From: Diprion similis
Taxonomy: Eukaryota > Arthropoda > Insecta > Hymenoptera > Diprionidae
Direction of reading: 5' to 3'
NCBI RefSeq assembly: GCF_021155765.1
Contig: NC_060113.1
Location: 6,959,001-7,023,000 of the forward strand
Length of the DNA stretch: 64,000 nucleotides
The position numbers and the translations under genes are program-made. Under the pieces are notes generated by a model. That model saw only the letters and a list, made by a program, of their open reading frames with translations. It was not told the DNA's origin and did no database searches. Shown piece by piece: positions 48,543 to 60,400 of the stretch. Positions within the stretch are counted from its first letter, which is position 1. Every line of letters starts with the position of its first letter.

Positions 48543-51500
48543 ATGGATGTGGTTACTACAAGCCTCGAGGCTTTGCTACGTAAGTTTTACACACATAATA
48601 AGGCTCAATTCATCGCTTGATTTAAACAACCGTAATCCACGAATATTCGATCTACTCACGTTTCTCGTACGGTTTCATGACAAAAAAAAAATAATTACCG
48701 ACATTTATGACGTGTCACTGACCCAGCCCACGTTTACAAAGTCGCATCTTAAATATTTTGTAATTTTTTATGCAACTACCAAATCGTTTTATTTTTCGAA
48801 TTGCAGAAAGGGTTACCAATCCGCAGAATCAATTCACAGATGTTGCAGCTATCGAGGCCTTCTGTGTTATGCTAGGCAAAGAAGCTGAAGGTGCGCACAT
48901 CGCCAGCAAGTTATTGGCAACGCACATTCAGTCGCCTACAGAATGGGAGGCTCTGCAGGCTCTTGCTGTATGTCGTTAAATTAGTTGCACATCCATTTTT
49001 CAATTTGCAGTGAATCAGCTGTTTTGAACCGACGACAATAAGCACTCACACTCATCTTAGCGTTTTCATTGTCTTTATAAACGTTATCTTCACCCCACAA
49101 GAATTGTGGAGAAATTTCTTTGGGCGACATTTAGTTCTTTATTAAACTCAGGATAAATGTCATCGTCTGAAATTGATTATATGCTCTGAAAATTATGGTA
49201 GAATAGCTTCAAATTTAGTTATTGGGCTTCCTTAATACTTTCCACTATTAGAATCAAGGCACCGTTACTTCTGTTATGTTTACATACATTTAATTTAGAT
49301 TAGTTAAAATATTCTGAATACATAAGGCTTAATATTTGAGCACACTTTGATAGTTTTATAATTATGAAGTGGTTATAAATTATTTTATTCAAATTTTATT
49401 TATCCTTACTGCAGTGAACTTTATTAAATATATTTTCAGCTATTGGATGCTTGCATGAAGCGGTGTGGATCATCGTTTCATGCAGAGGTTGGCAAATTTC
49501 GGTTTCTCAATGAAATGATCAAGCTTGTATCGCCAAAATATTTAGGGAGCCGGACACCCGCCACTGTACAACAAATGGTATTAAAGCTTCTTTGTACTTG
49601 GACCAAACAGTACCCTGGCGAGGTCAAAATCAAGGAAGCATACGATATGCTTAAAAAGCAAGGCGTAGTGAAGGTTATTGCTTAAATGAGAAGCTATTGT
49701 AGTTAAATGAGCTTACCCACTGTAAATTAAAAATTAGTCATAAAATCTAATTTGGATTTTCAACAGGAGGATAGCGCAGCGCTTTCAGCCGATTCAGAAG
49801 ACTCGAGTAAGTCTTCGAAATCGAAGCACCCAATATTCGAAGATGATGAAAAGTCAAAGCTGTTGCAAAAATTGTTACAGAGTAAAAATCCTGATGATTT
49901 ACTAGCAGCTAATAGACTGATCAAAACTATGGTCAAAGAGGTGAGAATAATTTTTTTGTTCATAAGTCGCCAAAGACAAAGGCTCAGAGTATTACATTGA
50001 GCATAAATTTATCCATTTCAAAATTTTATAAGTTCATCATTTCAGGATGAAAGAAGAGTGCAACAAAACTCACGTCGAATCATGGAGTTAGAATCGGTTC
50101 ACAACAATGTGAGGTTATTGTCTGAGATGTTAGACTCATTCAACAGGAGTCAAGCAAGTGTGGATGATCTCGAATTAATGAAAGAACTTTATCAGGCTTG
50201 TGAACGGTTGAGGCCAAACGTCTTCAGATTAGCTAATGAATCCCAAGATAATCAGGAAATGCTTAGTTAGTGTCCATCCTGCTATTCACCAAGAAAGTGT
50301 ACATCAACTTGACTTTAAAGCAAGTTTATTAGATTATCAACTAAATTGTACATAAAGATATTTTATTGATTTTACAGACGAAGTGCTTGCTGCAAATGAT
50401 GAGCTAGGTCAAGTCTTCGATAAATATATAGCTGTAATTGTTCTCGGTCAACAACCAGGAAAAACGAAAAGCAATGCCACCAATGGATCATCGCTGTTAG
50501 ATCTTTCTGCTTCCAATGAATTAGATCTATCAGCACCGGTAACATTACCGGTTGACAAAACAAATGAATCTGATCCAAAGAATTCTCAGACAGACTTGGA
50601 GATGTTGGGTGACATTTTTAGCTCACTAGAAGCAACTACAACAACAGCAACCACTCGAAATACGCCTTTGTTATTATCAGATGCTAACATTATGCAACCA
50701 GTCAGTATTTCCCCTCTAGTCGTTAGAGGTAAGAATCATTCATGTAACAGAGAAACATTCCATGCTAATACGCTACACAACTCGCCTTTCCATGTTCAGT
50801 TTCTCATAAGCTTTACAAACTGATAGAATTGATTTATGAATTCATATGAAATACCACACATCCTAACATAAGGGCAATTGTAATCCCTTGCTATTGCAAA
50901 ATCCAATTGAAATATTGTAATAACAGTTGTTTAAGGGTTACTCCTTCTTTGCTATTTCCGTCAAGTTTGGATATCTAATTCCTACCAAAGAATAACTATA
51001 TATGATTGATACATTAAAAACGTGTAAAAGGCTATACAAATTTAATCATTTTTCTCTTAATTACAATAGCGCAAGACCGTACCAACACTGAGAAAGTAGA
51101 TAGCAAATCTAAAGCACTTGAAGATTTAGATGCCCTAGGAGAGTCTCTACTAAAACAAAATCTCACATCATTTTCTACTCCTCGTACTCAGTTTAACAAT
51201 ATCAGGTTGGTGTCGTAGTTATCATTCATTTTTATCAGCATCACCTTTATCATTCCAATACTTAATACCTATCACGCATGCTGTAGACCAAAAACGAAAT
51301 AAAAATGTTGATACTATAGTCTACTAATTAATCGTTGTTCATTAATTGTAGGCCTTGTGCAATATGTTCTAGTGTTTCAATCACTTTTACAGTAAACCAT
51401 CTGCAAAGGTGCCGATGAATAGTATGGCAAAATCTCCAGTTGAGCCAAACCTCAACGGTCCATCGACCGTCAATTTAAGATCTGAGGATTCTACTCTGGT

Positions 51501-52397
51501 TGATCTCATGAAAGGTGCCAGACTCAAACCAGAATTGGAAATGAAGGATCAGTCTCACAGTAGCCTACAAGGATTGCCAAATGGTGATGACTCACTGGTC
51601 GATATTAGTGACAACATCACTGAACCAGTAAGTCTGGAAGTGAAACATGCAGACTCTGTAACAATAACGAAAGAGGTGAAAATGACACCAGTTGCTACGG
51701 AACCAGAAATAAAACCCTTGACTGATATTAATGTTACACTCGAAACTATCAAGCCAGGTAATTCACACTCATATAAATATATGGTTATTAAACTGAAACT
51801 AGAGAGAACTGAAATACGACTGAAGAAAATTTATACCGAGACAAGTCTCAGTCCTTTTATTATTTTTACGCAGGGACAATTCCTCCACTAATGGTGCTTG
51901 ATGAAAAAAATGGAATATCGGTGGTTTTACATTTTGCTAGAGATAGCCCGCGACCTGACGTATCAGTTATTGTTGTTACGACGATGAGCAAGAATTCGAA
52001 TCCACTTACCAATTACTTATTCCAAGCTGTTGTTCCTAAGGTAAGATATCGAATAATTATTTTACAATATATGCCAAACGCGAAATATTGGGAATTTTAA
52101 CATTGTTCAACAGACGTGCAAATGTAGACTTCAACCTCCTTCGGGAACAAACTTACCCGCACACAATCCATTCTTACCACCATCAGCAATAACGCAGATC
52201 ATGCTCATTGCAAATCCAAACAAGGTATTGCAAGAACTTGTGTGATTCAGATCATAGATTTTTTTCCTTACACATTCTAGCTGATACAAAATGAAATATT
52301 TCAGATTTCTGTCTCTTTGAAGTTCATGCTCAGTTACACAATGGAAGATGAGACGGTGACCGAAATGGGCGAGGTGGATAAATTACCAATTGCATAA
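48543..52397 (+). CDS. Gga: GGA, Golgi-localised gamma-ear ARF-binding clathrin adaptor, 11 exons
   Basis: Monomeric adaptor that sorts cargo with acidic-dileucine signals from the trans-Golgi to endosomes. Exons: 48543-48579, 48807-48967, 49440-49673, 49767-49940, 50046-50265, 50378-50728, 51070-51205, 51393-51757, 51874-52040, 52114-52224 and 52305-52397, giving 682 residues. The VHS domain comes first (about 1-140: SPTEWEALQAL, FLNEMIKLVSPKYLG). Then the GAT domain that binds ARF-GTP (about 190-300: NSRRIMELESVHNNVRLL), a long hinge with LLDLS clathrin-box-like and DALGESLLKQ motifs, and a C-terminal gamma-adaptin-ear domain (about 555-682). Exon 3 has a weak GTTATT donor. A poly(A) signal AATAAA at 52797 sets the probable 3' end near 52.82 kb. 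Confidence 0.96.
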
Positions 52398-53226
52398 GAC
52401 TTACTTAAGAAAGGTTGATTCTACTTGAATCAGCTAATTGGCCCTAATTAGAGAGTGAAGTCTAACGGTATGAAACTTACAGTATAGAGACTTTGACCAA
52501 GGTCTATGAATTAATAATAGATAAGTCTCGCAAATCTTCATACTCCTTGTTTGCTATGCATAACGGCGAATTATACATATTATATCTAGAATCAGAGTAA
52601 CTGCGGATTCACAATTGTGTACTAGAGATCTTAAGTTACAATTGTACATTAAAATTAAAACCGTGATATATACATGTGTATATGTAGTATATTATATATC
52701 TATTGATAATACTGTAAACCCTATGGTTATTAATTGACTTACTGCTTGGTGGAAATGATATATTACGTTGCTGATGTAATATCTTTTTTGCGCAAGAATA
52801 AAAAGAATGCACAAGCAACTCTAAAAATTAAAGGCACTGGATTGTTCTTAACGTTTCCAAAAGTGTGATATACCTATTGTATCCAAACCTGTAATGTCGT
52901 AGGATACTATTGCAAAATTTTTTTTCCTCATTCTCATAATAATATTTACTTACATTCATCATCTCTCAGTACTTGAGCAGGTTGTCACTGATAAAGTAAA
53001 ATTAAAAAAAATTAATTATGGAAAGGCATGTATTTCATAGGAATATAGGTATGTAAAACGTAAATCCAATATATATAATTTCATATATATACAGAAAGTA
53101 GGACTGGCATTGACAGTTACCTAATTATATACTTAAAACTAGCAGTAGTATGTCCTGCATTTATAAGTATTTGAATAAGGTTACAACAACAAAGAGCTTA
53201 ACATACTGTACAATATGTTGAATAAC
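52398..53226. other. Convergent 3' region, GGA and LST8
   Basis: GGA 3' UTR up to about 52820 (AATAAA at 52797-52802) and the LST8 3' UTR on the minus strand. No coding frame is recognised. Confidence 0.6.
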
Positions 53227-56217
53227 TCAAGACGAAACTCGAACCTCATCTCTGAAAGCTAGTGCTGTGATAGCTTTTTGGTGGCCTTGGTATTCTCGCT
53301 CGATAACTCCAGTTGCAACATTCCATAATCTTGCAATGCCATCTGAAGAAGCTGTACAAGCAAATGCGAATCAGTATCTTTAACATTTTTTAATAGTCAT
53401 CTTTATAGATACAAGGAAATCTTAATAGATACAAGGAAAGTCAATTTCATAAGTTGGTTCAATGTCGTTGTCAAATACCAGTTTCTTAGATTATTGTTAA
53501 GATCCTTTACACTGTTCAGTATTTTAGTCATACCTGTAAATATATACTGAGAATCTGCGCTGAATGCCGCGTCCCACACCCATCTTTTTGCCTCATGTTT
53601 CAAGATTTGCGTTTCTGTGAAATCAGTCGTTTCCCATACTCTCGCTGTTTGATCAGCAGATGTTGTTACCAAAAGCCTATAAATCAATTGTTTAAATTTT
53701 ATTACTTGTCGAATACAAAGTTAGTCATGATGGCTAGTTACAGCAAAATACTAGTAAACACTATTATTACCTAATTCCAGATTATCTGTGGGGTACCATT
53801 TACTGTATAGCAGTTTCAGCAATGCGGTAATGAATATACTTACGAAGAGTCTGGACTAAATTGACATCTGAGTGCATAACGTTTGTGGGTTTCAAGCTTT
53901 TTTCTGGGACTCAATTTAGTAGGTTCTTTGCCAACACCACCAGACAGCGCCCATATGTAACAATTTCCCTTATTATTTACAGCAGCCATATGACTAGCTT
54001 CCGGATCTATGGCTATGTCCTGAATAGACGCCTCTGCTTCTGGTATCTAAAGATGTGATATCTCGTTGAATAGGGCAATTCGTAACAGATTATTTTTCGC
54101 TTTTGAATGATTACGATCCCAATTTCTCGCCCGAAAATCATAATTGAGTCAATTTCAGGTCATATAACGATGGAGCTATATATAAAAAGTACAGAAAATT
54201 CTTTCCCCATTTAGACTTATTCTAAAAATTTCGCAGTACACATTTTCAACTTTAAAAAAACTATTTGTATGCCAAAAATCATTGATTTTCAGCATATTCC
54301 GTGTAAACAATGTTAGTTAGCTTATTTCCTGAAGAGCTATGATTTTATTTGTAAATACGTAATGGTTTCAAAACCTGACATTTGCAACGGATTTGATGAG
54401 AATTACGATATAAAGCCACGTCACACAGACACATAAAATCGATTTTGGGGTATATAAATTACCAATTGTTCATTATGGTCAGATCGAAGGTCCCATAAGT
54501 GAATAACACCACTCTGGTCGCCAACTATTAATTCAGCCTGATTTGGATGCAAGCATACACAGTTCACTGGGGCTGAAACTTGAAAGATTCTTTGACACTG
54601 CAGATCTCTTGATCTAGAAGAAATAAACATAAATACAATAATGATTATAGTTGATCAGCATCGCAAACCTAATTAGATAATTGATATTGATGTTACAAGG
54701 AATTGAATTGATATCAAGCAAATCATGACGTTGAAATAAACATTATCATTGTATTATTAAATGTACGGGGTGAGTGAAATCATGTGTTGAGAAAGGGAGG
54801 AGCTTAGTTGACACGAAGATGCACATACGATTCACAGTACTGTACATATATCAACATTAAAGGTAATCACATCAGAGTGGTATTGGTTCAGTGGGTCCCA
54901 CTAAACTCTCTGGGGCTTCTTTGATTAGTTTTGTTGGATGAACCTCTGAGTTACTAAGCTCCTCCTACTGAATTTCAGTACATGATGCGATTCGGTGTGT
55001 ATGTAATAAAACTTTGATATATTGGTTATTCGTTTGTATTACAGTCAACCACTTAATATTTTGTTTTAGAACCGTGAAAATCTTTGATGCTCTTTAACAT
55101 GCAAGTATGTCGATATTAGGTGTATAAATTTGTCACCATATTGAAGGCTTTCTTATTGTCTATTTCTATCCTTGTTAAACATAGACTTAGTTAATTATTC
55201 GTTTGGAACAAACTTTTAATATATTGATGTGTAGGCTTTGTAATGAACTTCTCGAATCTTACCTAAGATCCCAGATCCTTGCTGAACAATCTTCCCCCCC
55301 TGTGTACATCCACTTCCCGTCTTCCTAGAAATGAATTACAGATCCATGTGAAATAATATGACTGATGGAAAGTTCAGACTGCTAGATATTTTTATTCTAA
55401 AGCATGTTAACTCACACAAACCACCAATCATATTTAATATATTCTTCATACATTTAATAATTATTCCACATATTACAATGAGTTACAATGAAGCTGAAGC
55501 TAGCAGCCAGATAATTTCATAAAAGCATCAGGGGTTCAAGGCATATTATAGAATTTTGATTTTTGGTTTTCACTATCTTATTCAAATGAACATTAGAACG
55601 TTTGACTGCAAATTCTGGCTTCAAGCTTCAGCCTCGTTGAATTACGCAACATATTGCAATATACATTGATGGTTTAATGATTTATTAAGCCTAAACGTTA
55701 TTCTTTAAATGACAAACAAAACATCCATTACCTGAAAACCAAGCCCAGTAACGTTCTTAGAAACGCCATCGTAATTGATAACAGGATTTGGGTTACTCGA
55801 TCCCAAATCATACATACGAATATGTTGATATCCAGCAGCAGCAACAAGCTGCTTGTCCGGAGTGATATCTAAAGCATTAACTTGCTAAAAATTTATAAGG
55901 ATAAAAATAGAGAACTTTAACTATTACAATACTGTTAACTAAAGAATGGACGTCAATTTATTGAATACACGTTAGCACGTGCAAACAACATCCTGTACTC
56001 CGTAAAATGATATGCCTCTTCACAAGGGCCTTTAGACTATTACCACTAAAACTATTCTACAATTTTTTCATAGTATAAAGTGTATTAAGGATACAGAGTC
56101 CGTATGTTGAGCTGTCCGTTGACAAATTCCAGTGTGTGCTTGCCATATTTTGATTGTGTGATCATAGCCTCCGGTTACGAATATTACTTGTTCATTTGGA
56201 GGCCCATCACCTGTCAT
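53227..56217 (-). CDS. Lst8: Target of rapamycin complex subunit LST8 (mLST8/GbetaL), 7 exons
   Basis: WD40 propeller that stabilises the TOR kinase domain in TORC1 and TORC2. Minus-strand exons: 56217-56095, 55884-55732, 55324-55263, 54613-54463, 54046-53844, 53676-53534 and 53351-53227, giving 319 residues (human: 326) with all phases closing. Seven WD repeats are recognisable. The first contains [16 protein letters not shown], the third [20 protein letters not shown], the fourth [14 protein letters not shown] followed by [11 protein letters not shown], nearly the human sequence. The last ends with [15 protein letters not shown]. Intron 3 carries an inverted-repeat element. The gene begins only about 1.2 kb from the edge of the satellite array. 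Confidence 0.96.
54769..54999. repeat. Inverted-repeat element in LST8 intron 3
   Basis: The left arm near 54778-54815 reads AATCATGTGTTGA..GGAGGAGCTTAGT. The right arm near 54950-54992 is its imperfect reverse complement (ACTAAGCTCCTCC..TACATGATGCGATT). Arms of about 40 bp flank roughly 140 bp without an open frame, as in a MITE. No target-site duplication could be fixed by eye. Confidence 0.45.
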
Positions 56218-57439
56218 TGTATGATGAGAATAGGAGGCTTATTGATTTAAATCGAGTATTTACAGCATACAGTAAATTCTAAGTAGAATTATGCTTGATT
56301 GACTGTTTTAATGGTTGAAAATGTCATGTTGGGAACACACTTATTTGTTTGTATACAGTGTTTGCAGGTTATATCTGAAAACAAGAAATGTGCAACAAAA
56401 TTAGATCGTAAAATTAACATGTCTACATTGATTGATTAATTTATTTTTAAGGTTCCAGCAGCTTACTTTTTCAAAAATAATTTCAATTTTAGTTGATTTG
56501 TATCATTAATAATCACACCCTTTATACGAAATGGATATTCAGTTGCTTTCGAGCGTACTATCGAGAATGGAGGCCATGGAGGGTAGAGGTATCGTCCAAA
56601 ATAAATACAGTGTTGCCACGTCTCTTAGGGTAACTTCCAAATCCTCCTAGATTCCCCTGACTCACAAGGAAAATCTTCCTAAATTTTGTCCTAAAATTTT
56701 TAACTCACAAAGAACCTTGGATCAAGTTGTATGTATGTATACATACAATATGACCATAATGGAGATCAGTAAATATGACGTGTAGAATTGGCATGTAGAA
56801 ATAAAATCAATATTACAGAATAAGCTGTCCCTATATTTGAAATCCTCTACCTTACCTGCAATTCTAGCACTGGCTTTACCGGCCTTGCCGACAGCAGGAA
56901 GCTATTCTTTTAGGCAGAACACTTAGTAATACCGCAAAGCGAATGCAACGTTGTGCACGCTTGATGATGACTGGTGGAGAGTCTCGATTAGTGGAAAATC
57001 GCTTTCCCTCTTGTCCCGTAGCAACCCTATTAGGATCGTTGTTATCTTAGGAATTTAAATATCTAGAATTGTTAATTAGAAGGGTGGAGAAACGGAGGAA
57101 ACGTAATAGTGAGATTTTCTGACCTCGATCTGATTCATTCTCACAATTTTAGAATCGTGCACTCGTGCATAATTAAGATGCATATATTTTCATACGTCTA
57201 TTACCGTTTAGTACATACGTTCAGTTCATAGTAAAAATAATGCGGTATGTCTATAGGGCCTTTCTACTAAACAGTGAGCAATAATATAAAGGATATCGAT
57301 AATTGGTCTTTTACAATGCACTACAGGTATGATGATTCTAGAATAATGACAATGAATTAAATTATTTCCTTCTATGTCAAACAGCTACTCATAGAGGTTA
57401 TAGATAAGCTATGTGATATGCTACGAGAAACGTATCACG
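56218..57439. other. Spacer between LST8 and the satellite array
   Basis: Should contain the LST8 promoter and 5' UTR. No coding frame is recognised. The phrase CAGTGTTGCCA near 56609 and a CCTAAATTT-rich patch after it resemble the spacer near 47.8 kb in reverse orientation. Confidence 0.45.
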
Positions 57440-60400
57440 AGTTACGAAAAACGCGAAAATTCCTTCATAATTGGTCTTTTATTGGTCGGACACTCGATTT
57501 GATGACTTTTTCGCATTCCTAAGGGTTCAACTAGTGGGGACAGAGCCCTGCAAAACGATTCTGATCCCGAAAGTTTCCGAGCTCTGAGAATTAAAAGAGA
57601 GGATGGCTAGCCCCTTTGAATTTCATCAGTCGAAATTTTGCGGTTTTGACAAGAGTTTGAATAATCCTTTGCTGCACTGTAACAACGTGATTTAAAAAGG
57701 GGAATTGATTGCACGCAGTCTGTATACGTTGCAAGGATCGAAGAGAGAGTTACAGCCAGAAAACTGAAGATTTTCATCATCATTCCTCTGCTATTGGTCC
57801 GCGGCTCAATTTGACGTGTTTTCTGCGGTCGTGAGGGACCAATGAACCTGATAAGAAACGTCCTGATCGAGTCCCGAAATAAGGTTTTTATACCCGAAGA
57901 AGAAGAATCGGTATGGCTAAGCTAACTGCGGGTGCGATTGGTCTGGGAAGGGTCGTATGGATCGATTCTAAAACAAAGGAAGAACGTAATTTCGAGAGTG
58001 AAATCGATTGAGCGCAGTTGGAATGCGCTGCGAGCAACGGATCAAACGTTACAGCCAGAAAACGAAACACGTATTTTCTCAATTTTTCTGCGGCTGATCT
58101 CTGCGTCGTAATTTCTCTGCTGCTGGTCCTACGCTTTTTTTGTTGGGTATTCTGAGTTCCTGGGCGTCCGATTATTCTAGAAAAGGTCATACGAATCCAT
58201 TCCGAGACGAAAAATTCTCGGCTCCAAAACTGACCAAAAAAGCAAGGCTGACCCCTTAGGATTTTTGGCGAAAATTTCGAAGATTCTGAAAAGTGCTGCA
58301 ATTAGGTCTTTAGGGCACTATTCCGACGCAATTTTGCGGGGGAAATCGATTGAGCGCAGGCCCAATACGCTGCGAGCAACGGATCAAAAGGTACAGCCAA
58401 AAAACTGCAGATTTTCATCGTCATTTCCCTGCTGTTGATCCTACGCTTTGTTTAATGTGTTCTTTGAGTTCCTGGGGTTCCAATTAGCCAAGAAACGGTC
58501 GTACGAATCAATTCAGGGACCAGGAATTTTCGACTACAAAAATCGCAGGAAAAGTAAGGCTAACCCCTTGAGATTTTGAGCAAAAATTTCGACTACTTTG
58601 AAAAGTGCTGCAATTGATTCTTTGGAGCACTATTCCGACGCAATTTTGCGAGAGAAATCGATTGATCGCAGTCTAAATGCGCTGCGAGCAACACCTGCAG
58701 AGTTACAGCCGAAAAACTGCAGATTTTCATCGCCATTTCTCTGCTGCTGGTCCTACGCTGTTTTACATGTGTTTTCTGAGTTCCGGGGGGTCGAATTAGT
58801 CTATAAAGCGTCATACTAATCGATTCCCAGACAAAAGATTTTTCGGCCAAAAAAAATCCAAGGCTAACCCCTTTGCATTTTTGGTGAAAATTTCGACGAC
58901 TCTGGAAAGTGCTGCAATTAATTCTTTAGAACACTATTCCGACGTAATTTTGCGAGAGAAATCGATTAATCGCAGTCTAAAGGCGCTGCGAGCAACACCT
59001 GCAAGGTTACAGCCGAAAAACTGCAGATTTTCATCGCCATTCCTCTGCTGCTGGTCCTACGCTGTTTTTCATGTGTTTTCTGAGTTCCTGGGGGTCGAAT
59101 TAGTCTGAAAAGCGTCATACTAATCGATTCCCAGACAAAAGATTTTTCGGCCAAAAAAAATCCAAGGCTAACCCCTTTGCATTTTTGGTGAAAATTTTGA
59201 GGACTCTGGAAAGTGCTGCAATTAATTCTTTAGAACACTATTCCGACGTAATTTTGCGAGAGAAACCGATTGATCGCAGTCTCAATGCGCTGCGAGCAAC
59301 ACCTGCAAAGTTACAGCCGAAAAACTGCAGATTTTCATCGCCATTTCTCTGCTGCTGGTCCTACGCTGTTTTTCATGTGTTTTCTGAGTTCCGGGGGGTC
59401 GAATGAGTCTAGAAAGCGTCATACTAATCGATTCCCAGACAAAAGATTTTTCGGCCAAAAAAAATCCAAGGCTAACCCCTTTGCATTTTTGGTGAAAATT
59501 TTGACGACTCTGGAAAGTGCTGCAATTAAGTCTTTAGAACACTATTCCGACGTAATTTTGCGAGAGAAACCGATTGATCGCAGTCTGAATGCGCTGCGAG
59601 CAACACCTGCAAAGTTACAGGCGAAAAACTGCAGATTTTCATCGCCATTTCTCCGCTGCTGGTCCTACGCTGTTTTTCATGTGTTTTCTGAGTTCCTGGG
59701 GGTCGAATTAGTCTAAAAAGCGTCATACTAATCGATTCCCAGACAAAAAATTTTACGGCCAAAAAAAATCCAAGGCTAACCCCTTTGCATTTTTGGTGAA
59801 AATTTCGACGACTCTGGAAAGTGCTGCAATTAATTCTTTGGAACACTATTCCGACGTAATTTTGCGAGAGAAATCGATTGATCGCAGTCTAAACGCGCTG
59901 CGAGCAACACCTGCAAAGTTACAGCCGAAAAACTGCAGATTTTCATCGCCATTTCTCTGCTGCTGGTCCTACGCTGTTTTTCATGTGTTTTCTGAGTTCC
60001 GGGGGGTCGAATTAGTCTAAAAAGCGTCATACTAATCGATTCCCAGACAAAAGATTTTTCGGCCAAAAAAAATCCAAGGCTAACTACTTTGCATTTTTGG
60101 TGAAAATTTCGACGACTCTGGAAAGTGCTGCAATTAATTCTTTAGAAGACTATTCCGACGTAATTTTGCGAGAGAAATCGATTGATCGCAGTCTCAACGC
60201 GCTGCGAGCAACACCTGCAAAGTTACAGCCGAAAAACTGCAGATATTCATCGCCATTTCTCTGCTGCTGGTCCTTCGCTGTTTTTCATGTGTTTTCTGAG
60301 TTCCTGAGGGTCGAATTAGTCTTAGAAGCGTCATACTAATCGATTCCCAGACAAAAGATTTTCCGGCCAAAAAAAATCCAAGGCTAACCCCTTTGCATTT

